Shown in pieces: positions 40,035 to 47,961 of a stretch of 64,000 nt of DNA (position 1 is the stretch's first letter; the number at the start of each line of letters is the position of its first letter). Position numbers and translations under genes: made by a program. The stretch comes from Microbacterium oleivorans (lineage in GTDB: Bacteria > Actinomycetota > Actinomycetes > Actinomycetales > Microbacteriaceae): positions 1,118,005 through 1,182,004 of the forward strand of contig NZ_LSTV01000001.1 in NCBI RefSeq assembly GCF_001644225.1, given 5' to 3'. The notes beneath the pieces were generated by a model. That model ran no database searches and had not been told where the DNA came from. It saw only the letters and a program-made list of their open reading frames with translations.

Positions 40035-40892
40035 GTGACGACCGCCACCGCGACCGTGCTCGACCGGTCCGACTGGACCGAGCGGATCCTGGCGCACGCC
40101 GCCCGCGCGGATGCGCTCACCGCCCGGCGCCGTCAGCGGGCGGCGCGCGGCGAGACGCATCCCGTCGACGACTTCCTGTACACGTACTACTCGTACAAAC
40201 CCTCCCTGCTGCGGCGGTGGCATCCCGGGCGGGACGTCGCGCTCGACGACGCGGCCGACGCACCCCACGCGGCCTGGCGGTGGTACCGCGCCGAGGGCGG
40301 CGTCGTCGGCGCGGACGCCGAGGCGTTCCTCGCCGAGAAGCGCCCGCTCGTCCGGGCGATCCGCGGCATCCTCGCGGGCGCCCTGGGACGCACGGCATCG
40401 TATGGCTGCTTCGGCATGCACGAGTGGGCGATGGTGTACCGCGACCGGGACACGCGGCATCCGGTCCCCCTCCGACTCGGCGCGGAAGGGACGGATGCCG
40501 TCGTCGAGGCGCACGATGTGCGGTGCACGCACATCGACGCGTTCCGGTTCTTCACGCCTGACGCCGTGCCCCGCAACCGTTTCGCCCCGACGCGGGAGAC
40601 GCAGCCGCAGATGGAACAGCCGGGATGCCTCCACGCCGGCATGGACCTCTACAAGTGGGCCGTGAAACTGGGGCCGCTCGTGCCCGGCGAGTTGATGCTC
40701 GATGCGTTCGAGCTCGCGCGCGACATCCGGGAAATCGACATGCGTGCGTCGCCCTACGATCTGACCGGGTGGGGGTACAGCGCGGTCCCCGTCGAGACAC
40801 CCGAAGGGAAGGCGGCCTACGTCGCCGCCCAGCGCGTGTTCACGGCGAGGGCGCAGCCGATCCGTGCGGCGCTCCTCGCACGGATCGGCTGA
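40035..40892 (+). CDS. Conserved actinobacterial protein, often labelled 3-methyladenine DNA glycosylase
   Basis: 285 residues from a GTG. I recognise a family conserved in actinobacteria by HPVDDFLYTYYSYKPSLLRRWHPG, YGCFGMHEWAMVYR, CTHIDAFRFFTPDAVPRN and LYKWAVKLGPLVPGELMLDAF. Databases often call it 3-methyladenine DNA glycosylase, but I see no helix-hairpin-helix or other recognised glycosylase motif here, so the function is open. Many conserved His, Trp and Tyr residues suggest an enzyme. It starts seven bases after the SRAP gene without its own ribosome-binding site, so it is probably co-translated with it. Confidence 0.7.
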   Translation: MTTATATVLDRSDWTERILAHAARADALTARRRQRAARGETHPVDDFLYTYYSYKPSLLRRWHPGRDVALDDAADAPHAAWRWYRAEGGVVGADAEAFLAEKRPLVRAIRGILAGALGRTASYGCFGMHEWAMVYRDRDTRHPVPLRLGAEGTDAVVEAHDVRCTHIDAFRFFTPDAVPRNRFAPTRETQPQMEQPGCLHAGMDLYKWAVKLGPLVPGELMLDAFELARDIREIDMRASPYDLTGWGYSAVPVETPEGKAAYVAAQRVFTARAQPIRAALLARIG

Positions 40893-40900
40893 CCCCGGTC

Positions 40901-42820
40901 TCACCCGAGCTCGACGCGCGCCGCCGGGTTGTTGAGGACGACGATCGGCGTGATCGGCGAGTGCCCCGCGGCCACGATCCTCGCCCGGTCGAAGCGCACC
41001 AGCGGCTCACCCGCCGACACGCGCTGACCGGCGGTCACGAGTGTCTCGAATCCGTCGCCCTTCATCGCGACGGTGTCGATGCCGACGTGGATCAGCAGCT
41101 CCGTCCCGTCGTCGAGGCGCAGACCGATCGCGTGCCCGGTCGGGAACACGCTCTCGACGCGGCCGTCAGCGGGCGCCGAGATCACGTCGCCCGTCGGGTC
41201 GATCGCGACGCCCGGCCCCATCGTCCCGTCGGCGAACATCTCATCGGGGACCTCCGACAGCGCCAGCACGCGCCCGGCCACCGGCGGGCGCAGCCGGACG
41301 AGATCCGGAGCCTGCGTCGCCTGTGCGACAGCGGTGCCGGTCGTGGGTGCGGGCGCCGCCGACACGGCGCGACCCGCCAGAACGTCCTCCATCGCGTCCT
41401 TCACGAACTGCACGTTCAATCCGTAGACGACCTGGACGGAGTGCCCACCCGGCTTGATCGTCCCCGCCGCACCGGCACGCTTGAGGGCGGCGTCGTCGAC
41501 CCGTGCGACGTCGGCGATCTCCATGCGCAGACGCGTCGCGCAATTGTCGAGCTCGACGATGTTCTCGCGACCGCCCAGGGCCTCGACGAACCGCTCCGCC
41601 GTCGCATGGAAGTCGCCGCGCGGCGCGGCATCCGTCCCCTCGTCCTCCAGCGCGTCGTCGTCCTCGCGACCGGGCGTCTTGAGATCGAACCGCCGGATGA
41701 TCCAGCGGAAGACCACGAAGTAGATCGCAAACCAGATCGGTCCCATGATCAGGATGATCCAGGGGTTCTCGGCGAGCGGGTTCGCCCACCCCAGGACGAG
41801 GTCGATGAATCCGCCCGAGAAGCCGAAGCCCATGCGCACCGGGAGGATCGCCGAGACGAACAGCGAGATGCCCATGAACACCGCGTGGATGAGGTACAGC
41901 CACGGCGCGAGGAACATGAACGAAAACTCGAGCGGCTCGGTGACGCCGACGAAGAACGACGAGATGGCTCCCGAGAGCAGGATGCCTGCGGCCACCTTGC
42001 GCCGGGTCGTCTTGGCGGTCACGTACATCGCGAGCGCCGCGCCGGGGAGGCCGAACATCATGATGGGGAAGAAGCCCGTCATGTACTGCCCGGTGACGCC
42101 GTAGACGCCGTCTCCGGCGGAGCCCTGCAGGAAGTTGTTGAGGTCGTTGATGCCCGCGACGTCGAACCAGAACACGGAGTTGAGCGCGTGGTGCAACCCG
42201 AGCGGGATGAGCAGCCGGTTGAAGAATCCGTAGATGCCCGCGCCCACCGGTCCGAGGGTGACGATCCACTCGCCGAAGCCGACCAGGCCCCCGTAGACGA
42301 ACGGCCACACGAACATGAGCACGATCGCGAGGACCAGCGAGAGCCCCGCGGTGACGATGGCGACCGAGCGCTTGCCCGAGAAGAACGACAGCGCGTCCGG
42401 CAGCTTCGTGTCCTTGAATCGGTTGTAGCACCACGCCCCGATCAGGCCGCAGATGATGCCGACGAACACGTTCTGGATCTTCGTGAACGCGGGGTCGACG
42501 TCCTCGACCGCGGCTCCGGTGAGGGCCGCCATCGTGGCCGGGCTCAGCATGGTCGTCACGGTGAGCCACGAGACGAGGCCGGCGAGGGCGGAGGTGCCGT
42601 CGGACTTCTTCGCCATCCCGATCGAGACACCGACGGCGAACAGCAGGGCCAGATTGTCCAGGAGCGCGCCGCCGGCCGCGCTCAGGAACGCGGAGCCGAT
42701 GTTGTCGGCGCCGCCATTGGCGTTCTTGATCCAATAGCCGATGCCGGACAGGATCGCGGCGACGGGAAGGACGGCCACCGGCAGCATGAGCGACCGGCCG
42801 AGCCTCTGGAAGAACTTCAT
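40901..42820 (-). CDS. nagE: PTS transporter EIICBA, N-acetylglucosamine type
   Basis: 639 residues in the order IIC-IIB-IIA. IIC (1-375) carries about ten membrane segments with GIYGFFNRLLIPLGLHHALN and GVTEPLEFSFMF; IIB has the phosphorylated Cys427 in ELDNCATRLRM; IIA (about 505-639) has His563 and the active His578 in LLIHVGIDTV. The domain order and IIC motifs fit NagE better than glucose PtsG, but specificity is inferred. The protein takes up and phosphorylates the sugar using HPr. GGAG lies a few bases before the ATG. Confidence 0.92.
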   Translation of the reverse strand: MKFFQRLGRSLMLPVAVLPVAAILSGIGYWIKNANGGADNIGSAFLSAAGGALLDNLALLFAVGVSIGMAKKSDGTSALAGLVSWLTVTTMLSPATMAALTGAAVEDVDPAFTKIQNVFVGIICGLIGAWCYNRFKDTKLPDALSFFSGKRSVAIVTAGLSLVLAIVLMFVWPFVYGGLVGFGEWIVTLGPVGAGIYGFFNRLLIPLGLHHALNSVFWFDVAGINDLNNFLQGSAGDGVYGVTGQYMTGFFPIMMFGLPGAALAMYVTAKTTRRKVAAGILLSGAISSFFVGVTEPLEFSFMFLAPWLYLIHAVFMGISLFVSAILPVRMGFGFSGGFIDLVLGWANPLAENPWIILIMGPIWFAIYFVVFRWIIRRFDLKTPGREDDDALEDEGTDAAPRGDFHATAERFVEALGGRENIVELDNCATRLRMEIADVARVDDAALKRAGAAGTIKPGGHSVQVVYGLNVQFVKDAMEDVLAGRAVSAAPAPTTGTAVAQATQAPDLVRLRPPVAGRVLALSEVPDEMFADGTMGPGVAIDPTGDVISAPADGRVESVFPTGHAIGLRLDDGTELLIHVGIDTVAMKGDGFETLVTAGQRVSAGEPLVRFDRARIVAAGHSPITPIVVLNNPAARVELG

Positions 42821-42836
42821 CGTTTCTCCGTTCTCA

Positions 42837-42892
42837 GCTCCGCGAGGGCGGAGCCAGGCACGAGGTTACTCACCGCGAGCGTCGAACGTCAG
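42837..42892 (-). promoter_or_regulatory. nagE promoter and leader hairpin
   Basis: A -10 TAACCT at 42863-42868 and a -35-like CTGACG at 42887-42892 are separated by 18 bases. The short leader starts with a hairpin whose arms are GCTCCGC (42837-42843) and GCGGAGC (42848-42854) with a four-base loop, about 17 bases upstream of the start codon. Confidence 0.5.
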
Positions 42893-42979
42893 AGGGCACG
42901 CGGTCGGCATCGACGCCGGCGTCAAGCCCTCGACCCTCATCGCCTGCGCCGCGAGACTGGCGGAGTCGAAAGGATCATC

Positions 42980-43186
42980 GTGAGCGCTGACAGCACCTCG
43001 CACTCCCCCGGGCTGGACCGCTTCATCGGCGGCGAACAGGAGGGCCTCCCGCCCGCCCCCGAGGGCGCATCCGATGACGGGGCGGCCGTCGACCCCGACG
43101 AGCGGTTCCACGCCCCCGAGGACGGTGACCTCACCGTCGACGCGCAGCTCGCGCAGGACGACCCGGACTCAGACGACGGGCTCTGA
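42980..43186 (+). CDS. Small acidic protein of unknown function
   Basis: 68 residues from a GTG at 42980 with AAAGGA six bases upstream. Very acidic (about one quarter Asp/Glu), no Cys, no membrane segment, probably disordered: DDGAAVDPDERFHAPEDGD. Third codon positions are almost all G or C, as in real genes here. Function not recognised. Its 3' end overlaps the convergent ltrA remnant. Confidence 0.6.
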   Translation: MSADSTSHSPGLDRFIGGEQEGLPPAPEGASDDGAAVDPDERFHAPEDGDLTVDAQLAQDDPDSDDGL

Positions 43187-43453
43187 TACCTCCCGGCTCG
43201 AAGCGACGGGCGAGCGCCAGACCAGGACGGCGACGACCACCGCCAGGATGACGGCGGTCAACGCGATCGGGACGGGGATGATGCTGAAGAACACGGCTGC
43301 GTAGCTGAGCACGCCGTCGAGGACGTGATCCTCCGCGAGCGCGTGGTGGAGCTCGACCGCCGAGATGCTCACCGCGACGACGAACACGAGATCGAAGAAC
43401 AACTCGAGAGAGGATGCCGCCCGCCCCGGCTCGTGCGGATCGCGCGGCCTCAT
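43169..43453 (-). pseudogene. ltrA-like gene with a large internal deletion
   Basis: 94 codons. The first 50 or so match the N terminus of low temperature requirement A proteins (RDPHEPGRAASSLELFFDLVFVVAVS, quoted in part as SSLELFFDLVFVVAVS), then the sequence jumps at about DGVLSYAAVFF to a hydrophobic C-terminal piece (ALTAVILAVVVAVLVWR). LtrA proteins are normally about 350-400 residues with many membrane segments, so about 300 residues are missing while the frame stays open. It is most likely a decayed remnant, although a small two-helix membrane protein could still be made. Confidence 0.7.
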
Positions 43454-43520
43454 CGGGATCAGCCGATGACGTGTCGTTCGCACGTCCCACCGGTACGGCC
43501 CCGCTCGCCGAGCCCAGGTG

Positions 43521-43934
43521 TTACGGGTGCCGAGGCCCGAAAGAACGACGAAAAGCGCGCAGGACGAGCCAGAAGGTGAGAGTGCCGACGAGCGCCACCG
43601 CAGTAACGGAGATCGCAACGGTGCCCCAGTTGCCGAAGATGCCGGCGACGGCGAGACCGACACTGGCCGGGACGAGATTCGCGAGGAACGCAGCAGTCAA
43701 CGGTGAGGAGTCGCCGTCACCCTTGTCCGCGAGCAGCAGCACGATGATGAAGGCAACCAACCCACCGGCGGAGTGCAGCGCGAAGAAGTACCCGATGAGC
43801 TCCCCGTTCGTCGCGAAAGGGTTGAGCTCCGGCTGCGGGATCCATACAGCTCCGATCGCCGCGAAACCGGCGATCGCCATGACCGCGGCGAAAAGAGATG
43901 CGACCATCTTGATCAGGGTCGACGTCCGCTCCAC
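43521..43934 (-). CDS. Unknown four-helix membrane protein
   Basis: 137 residues from a GTG at 43934 with a strong AGGAGGA site upstream; an ATG at 43970 would add 12 residues without such a site. Four hydrophobic segments alternate with short loops (MVASLFAAVMAIAGFAAIGAV, in part; LVAFIIVLLLADKGDGDSS; AVALVGTLTFWLVLRAF). I do not recognise the family. It lies between the ltrA remnant and tRNA-Ala, in a patch with somewhat lower GC than its surroundings. Confidence 0.7.
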   Translation of the reverse strand: MERTSTLIKMVASLFAAVMAIAGFAAIGAVWIPQPELNPFATNGELIGYFFALHSAGGLVAFIIVLLLADKGDGDSSPLTAAFLANLVPASVGLAVAGIFGNWGTVAISVTAVALVGTLTFWLVLRAFRRSFGPRHP

Positions 43935-44010
43935 GGGTTCCTCCTGCGGCGGATGCCGTGCGTTCACCATCTCATGTTTGGGGGCCGGCGCCCACCTTTC
44001 CGAGAAACAC

Positions 44011-44032
44011 AAAAACCCCGGCGAACCGGGGT
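44011..44032 (-). terminator. Terminator of tRNA-Ala
   Basis: On the minus strand ACCCCGG-TTCG-CCGGGGT is followed by a T tract, a classic intrinsic terminator with a UUCG tetraloop, starting three bases after the tRNA 3' end. Confidence 0.93.
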
Positions 44033-44035
44033 GTT

Positions 44036-44111
44036 TGGTGGACCTGAGGGGACTCGAACCCCTGACCCCCTGCATGCCATGCAGGTGCGCTACCAGCTGC
44101 GCCACAGGCCC
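44036..44111 (-). tRNA. tRNA-Ala (anticodon GGC)
   Basis: 76 bases with CCA encoded. The acceptor GGGCCTG pairs with CAGGTCC (one G-U); the D arm is GCGC/GCGC with AGCTGGTA; the anticodon arm CCTGC-ATGGCAT-GCAGG places GGC at 34-36; the T arm is AGGGG-TTCGAGT-CCCCT. It has its own promoter and terminator. Confidence 0.98.
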
Positions 44112-44138
44112 TTGGTCGCCGCTCGCGGCAACTCATTC

Positions 44139-44168
44139 AGCTTACTACACGCCGAGGAGTGCTCTGAA
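44139..44168 (-). promoter_or_regulatory. tRNA-Ala promoter
   Basis: TAAGCT (44139-44144) and TTCAGA (44163-44168) are separated by 18 bases on the minus strand, about 27 bases upstream of the mature tRNA end. Confidence 0.6.
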
Positions 44169-44183
44169 CACGAGGCGACGTGG

Positions 44184-44561
44184 TCACTCGCTCGGTGTGG
44201 GCTCCGCGATCGTCACGGGAATGATCGGGCAGTCCTTCCACAGGCGCTCGAGCCCGTAGAAGACCCGCTCCTCCTCGTGAAAGACGTGCACGACGAGGTC
44301 GCCGAAGTCCAGCAGCACCCAACGCGACTCGTCGCGCCCTTCGCGGCGCAGACGCTTCTGCCCGGCCTCGAGCATCTTGTCTTCGACCTCGTCGGCGATG
44401 GCGGCGACGTTGCGCTCGCTGTTACCGGTGACGAGGAGGAACGCGTCGATCAGCGGGAGCGGGCCTGAGACGTCGAAGGCGACGAGATCCGTGCCGCCCT
44501 TGCTGTCGGCGGCGGCGGCGGCCACCTGGACGAGTTCGTGCGTGTGCTCTGCAGCGACCAT
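44184..44561 (-). CDS. rsfS: Ribosomal silencing factor RsfS
   Basis: 125 residues of the RsfS/Iojap family, which binds L14 and blocks subunit joining in starvation. Hallmarks are GTDLVAFDVSGPLPLIDAFLLVTG (in part), NVAAIADEVEDKML, and WVLLDFGDLVVHVFHEEERVFYGLERLW. The start overlaps the stop of the upstream gene by one base (TGATG). The nadD-x-rsfS arrangement is typical, with one extra gene inserted here. Confidence 0.95.
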   Translation of the reverse strand: MVAAEHTHELVQVAAAAADSKGGTDLVAFDVSGPLPLIDAFLLVTGNSERNVAAIADEVEDKMLEAGQKRLRREGRDESRWVLLDFGDLVVHVFHEEERVFYGLERLWKDCPIIPVTIAEPTPSE

Positions 44562-45787
44562 CAGAAACTTCCGTTCACAAGGATGAGGACGAGCACTGTC
44601 GCGATGGCGAGCCCGAGGGCTCCGGCGCAGATCGCGAGTGTCATCATGAGGCGGCTGCCCTTTTCGGGCGCCGGGGGGCGGATGATGTCATCCGCACTCT
44701 TGATCGTACTGATCGCGGCAGAGGCGGCGATCGGGGTGGGCGAGGACGCCGGCGGGAGTTCCCCGTCCATGAGGGCGGCGTCGGCATCCTTCCCGTCGGA
44801 GACACCGGGCGCTGCACCGGTCGAGCCGAACGTGTTGGGCAGCTGGTAGCTGCCTGTGATGATCAACTCACCGGTACCGAGGATCGGGACCGACAGCGAG
44901 CCGGTGTCGGGCGTCTGCGACAGGATGAGGGCGTTCGGCGCCGAGGCGGACCCGTTCCCTCCCCGGGTCAGCAGGTGGTCGAACGACGGCGGCAGTTCGA
45001 CGTGCGCCGCCCCGTCCTCGAGCAGCTGCGCGCCGAGATCGGGCGCGACGACGCGCGCCGGCTCCTGCTCCTCGTCGTGCGCCTCCGTTTCCTTGCGCTC
45101 CGCGGGTTCGGCGGCGGCGTCGTCGGCCGGTTCGTCGGCATCCGCCTCTGCGGGCGCGTCGTCCTGCGCGCGCTCGTCCTCGGCGAGATTCTCGTGCTCC
45201 GTGGACTCGTCGCCGTGGGCCGCGGGCTCCTCGTCGTCGACATCGTGCGCATCCTCGTCGACGGCCTCGTGCAGCGGCTCGGCCTCGGCCTCGTCCGCGG
45301 GCTCATCGACAGCAGGCTCGTCCGCCGCTGCAGGCTCCTCGAGATGTTCGATGTCCTCGGCGTCGACGACGTCGGCAGCATCCTCAGGCGCCTCGTCTTC
45401 GGCGTCGGCCTGGGGGGCCGCGTCGGCGACATCGGGCTCGGCGTCGGCTTCGGTCTTCGAGGTGGGGACCTCGCCGGTGTCGGTCGGGATCACCTCGACG
45501 GTACCGGTGCGCAGCTTCTCCAGCAGACGCGCCTGGCGCCGCGTGACGGGACGCGCGTCCGGGTCGAGGTCGGCAAGATCGTCGAGGGCGATCGGCGTGC
45601 GCTCGGGCGCGACCTCGGCTTCGTGGGCGGCGGCCGCCTCAGCCGCTTCCTCCGCGGCGGCATCCGACATCTCGGCATTCGCCTGCGCCTGCTCGGGCGT
45701 GATGATGGGCGTGGATGCCGTGTTGCGCAGCTCGCGCAGTTGGCGCCGGGTGAGCGGCGGAGTGCTCGGCTGGTCAGGTGTGCTCAT
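44561..45787 (-). CDS. Acidic, tail-anchored membrane protein between nadD and rsfS
   Basis: 408 residues of unknown function. Two short related basic motifs occur, [10 protein letters not shown] at 12-21 and [13 protein letters not shown] at 81-93. They are followed by about 150 residues very rich in Glu, Asp and Ala, probably disordered, then a Ser/Gly/Pro-rich part and a single C-terminal membrane helix ([19 protein letters not shown]). The topology suggests a cytoplasmic acidic domain held at the membrane. Its start overlaps nadD by four bases and its end overlaps rsfS by one. A similar protein seems common at this place in Microbacteriaceae. Confidence 0.85.
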   Translation of the reverse strand: MSTPDQPSTPPLTRRQLRELRNTASTPIITPEQAQANAEMSDAAAEEAAEAAAAHEAEVAPERTPIALDDLADLDPDARPVTRRQARLLEKLRTGTVEVIPTDTGEVPTSKTEADAEPDVADAAPQADAEDEAPEDAADVVDAEDIEHLEEPAAADEPAVDEPADEAEAEPLHEAVDEDAHDVDDEEPAAHGDESTEHENLAEDERAQDDAPAEADADEPADDAAAEPAERKETEAHDEEQEPARVVAPDLGAQLLEDGAAHVELPPSFDHLLTRGGNGSASAPNALILSQTPDTGSLSVPILGTGELIITGSYQLPNTFGSTGAAPGVSDGKDADAALMDGELPPASSPTPIAASAAISTIKSADDIIRPPAPEKGSRLMMTLAICAGALGLAIATVLVLILVNGSF

Positions 45788-46380
45788 GCCTTGCTCCGAT
45801 ACAGGTGATGCTTCGCAATGTATTGGACGACGCCATCCGGGACGAGGTACCAGACGGGGTGTCCACGGCTCACGCGAGCGCGGCAGTCGGTGGAGGAGAT
45901 CGACAGGGCGGGGATCTCGAGCTTGCTGACGTCCTCAGCCGGCAGCCCGTCGACGCTGAGCGTGTGCCCCGGACGCGACACCGCCACGAAGTGCGCGAGC
46001 TCCCACAGCTCGGCGACGTCGCGCCATCCGAGGATCTGCGCGATGGCGTCGGCCCCGGTGATGAAGAAGAGGTCGGCGTCGGGCCGCTGCGCCTTGAGGT
46101 CGCGCAGGGTGTCGATCGTGTAGGTCGCCCCGGTCCGGTCGACGTCGACGCGGCTCACGGTGAACATCGGGTTGGATGCCGTCGCGATGACGGTCATCAG
46201 ATACCGGTGCTCCGCCGAGGAGACGCCCGACTTCTGCCATGGCTGACCGGTCGGGACGAAGATGACCTCGTCGAGATCGAACGACTGAGCGACCTCGCTC
46301 GCCGCCACGAGGTGGCCGTGATGGATCGGGTCGAACGTGCCGCCCATCACACCGATACGCGGTGCGCGCGTGGTTGCCAT
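45784..46380 (-). CDS. nadD: Nicotinate-nucleotide adenylyltransferase
   Basis: 198 residues converting nicotinate mononucleotide and ATP to deamido-NAD. The nucleotidyltransferase motif [12 protein letters not shown] lies near the N terminus, and [13 protein letters not shown] provides the SxTxxR-type C-terminal motif. The ATG at 46380 is ten bases after the small membrane protein gene. It overlaps the next gene by four bases (ATGA). Confidence 0.96.
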   Translation of the reverse strand: MATTRAPRIGVMGGTFDPIHHGHLVAASEVAQSFDLDEVIFVPTGQPWQKSGVSSAEHRYLMTVIATASNPMFTVSRVDVDRTGATYTIDTLRDLKAQRPDADLFFITGADAIAQILGWRDVAELWELAHFVAVSRPGHTLSVDGLPAEDVSKLEIPALSISSTDCRARVSRGHPVWYLVPDGVVQYIAKHHLYRSKA

Positions 46381-46390
46381 GGACACGGCC

Positions 46391-46615
46391 TCAGTGGTGG
46401 CCGTGGCCCGCCTGCTGCACGGGGTTCTTCGCGGCGTACGCCTCGGCCTTGTGCGCGTGGCGGTTGGCCACGTTGCGGTACGACACCGACACGAGCGCGA
46501 GCAGCAGGAAGAGCACGAAGGCCACCACACCGTAGACGAAGGTCGTGGCCATGACGTTGCCGCCGTGGTGCTCGGCCTCCGCCGCAGCGGAAACGATGGT
46601 CGTCGCGAGATTCAT
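46391..46615 (-). CDS. Small membrane protein of unknown function
   Basis: 74 residues: a short N-terminal segment, one strong membrane helix ([21 protein letters not shown]) and a basic, His-rich C terminus ([18 protein letters not shown] and GHGHH). The start has ACGGAGC upstream. First gene of the nadD-rsfS operon. Function not recognised; the His-rich tail could bind metal. Confidence 0.75.
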   Translation of the reverse strand: MNLATTIVSAAAEAEHHGGNVMATTFVYGVVAFVLFLLLALVSVSYRNVANRHAHKAEAYAAKNPVQQAGHGHH

Positions 46616-46648
46616 TCGGGCTCCGTTCGAGGGGTCGGGTGCAGGAAC

Positions 46649-46654
46649 AGTTTA
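46649..46654 (-). promoter_or_regulatory. Putative -10 element of the nadD-rsfS operon
   Basis: TAAACT on the minus strand, 33 bases before the first start codon; unlike many neighbours this transcript would have a leader with a ribosome-binding site. Confidence 0.45.
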
Positions 46655-46659
46655 GGTGG

Positions 46660-47919
46660 TCAGGAGCGGATCTGCCCGGCGCCCCGCGCCAGCCACTTGG
46701 TGGTCGTCAGCTCCGGGAGACCCATGGGGCCTCGCGCGTGGAGCTTCTGCGTCGAGATGCCCACCTCGGCGCCGAAGCCGAACTCGCCGCCGTCGGTGAA
46801 ACGGGTCGAGGCGTTGACCATGACGACCGCGGCATCCACCTCGGCCAGGAACCGCTCCGCGGCCGCGTCGTCGGCGGTGATGATCGACTCGGTGTGCTGC
46901 GTCGAGTAGCGCCGGATGTGCGCGAGGGCCTCGTCGAGGTCGTCGACGACACGCACCGAGATGTCGAGGCTCATGTGCTCGGTCGCCCAGTCGGCCTCCG
47001 TCGCGGGGACCACGTCGGCCGCCAGGGCCGCGGTGGCGTCGTCGCCGTGGACGGTGACCCCCTGGGCCTGCAGGGCGGCCACCACCGGCGGCACGAGGCG
47101 CTCGGCGGCGCCCCGGTGCACCAGCAGGGTCTCGACGGCGTTGCACACGCTGGGGCGCTGCACCTTCGCGTTGACGGCGACGTCGGTCGCCCACTCGAGC
47201 GGAGCCGATTCGTCGAGGACGATGTGCACGACGCCCGCACCGGTCTCGATGACCGGCACCGACGACTCCGTGACGACCGTCTCGATCAGCTGCGCGCTGC
47301 CGCGCGGGACGAGGACGTCGACGAGTCCGCGGGCGCGCATGAGCGCCCGCGCGCCGTCCCGACCGAAGTCGTCGACGGTCTGGATTGCCTCGGGGTCGAC
47401 GCCGGCCTCGGCGAGGGCGCCGCGCATGACGGAGATGAGGGCCGCATTCGAGGACTGCGCAGCGCTCCCGCCGCGAAGGACCACGGCGTTGCCCGACCGC
47501 AGCGCGAGGGCGGCGATGTCGACGGTCACGTTGGGGCGGGCCTCGTAGATCGAGCCGATCACCCCGAACGGGACGGACACCTTCTGCAGATGCAATCCGT
47601 TGGGCAGCACGCGCTCATCGAGCACGCGACCCACGGGGTCAGGGAGCTCGGCGACGTCGCGCACGGCGGCAGCGAGAGCGCGCACCCGCTGATCGTCGAG
47701 CGTCAACCGGTCGAGCAGGCCGGTCGAGAGGCCGTCGGCGCGGCCGCGCGCCAGGTCCTCGGCGTTGGCGGCGACGATGGGCGCGATGTTCGCCTCGATC
47801 GCGGCGGCGATCGAGCGCAGGAGGTCGGCCTTGGCGGCATCCGTCAACAGACCCAGGGACCGGGACGCGGTGCGCGCCGCGTGCATGCGCTCCTGGGGGG
47901 TGGTCGCGGTGATCGTCAT
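46660..47919 (-). CDS. proA: Gamma-glutamyl phosphate reductase
   Basis: 419 residues; reduces gamma-glutamyl phosphate to glutamate semialdehyde with NADPH in proline synthesis. The catalytic Cys is in KVQRPSVCNAVETLLVHR; FGVIGSIYEARPNVTVD and the C-terminal FGFGAEVGISTQKLHARGPMG are family hallmarks. TAGACT six bases before the ATG predicts a separate, leaderless transcript even though proB lies 42 bases upstream on the same strand. Confidence 0.96.
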   Translation of the reverse strand: MTITATTPQERMHAARTASRSLGLLTDAAKADLLRSIAAAIEANIAPIVAANAEDLARGRADGLSTGLLDRLTLDDQRVRALAAAVRDVAELPDPVGRVLDERVLPNGLHLQKVSVPFGVIGSIYEARPNVTVDIAALALRSGNAVVLRGGSAAQSSNAALISVMRGALAEAGVDPEAIQTVDDFGRDGARALMRARGLVDVLVPRGSAQLIETVVTESSVPVIETGAGVVHIVLDESAPLEWATDVAVNAKVQRPSVCNAVETLLVHRGAAERLVPPVVAALQAQGVTVHGDDATAALAADVVPATEADWATEHMSLDISVRVVDDLDEALAHIRRYSTQHTESIITADDAAAERFLAEVDAAVVMVNASTRFTDGGEFGFGAEVGISTQKLHARGPMGLPELTTTKWLARGAGQIRS

Positions 47920-47925
47920 CCGCCA

Positions 47926-47931
47926 AGTCTA
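47926..47931 (-). promoter_or_regulatory. Putative -10 element of proA (leaderless)
   Basis: TAGACT on the minus strand ends six bases before the ATG at 47919. Confidence 0.5.
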
Positions 47932-47961
47932 GAGCGGACGGATGCCGCCGCTCCCCCCGTG

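Noticed and set aside
42837..42854. nagE leader hairpin as a BglG/LicT-type antiterminator site
   Set aside because: It is a plain 7-base-pair stem with no overlapping terminator, and no antiterminator gene is nearby.
40625..42979. Upstream part of a long plus-strand frame opposite nagE that ends in the small acidic gene
   Set aside because: Only the last 69 codons have coding character and a ribosome-binding site; the rest is the shadow of nagE.
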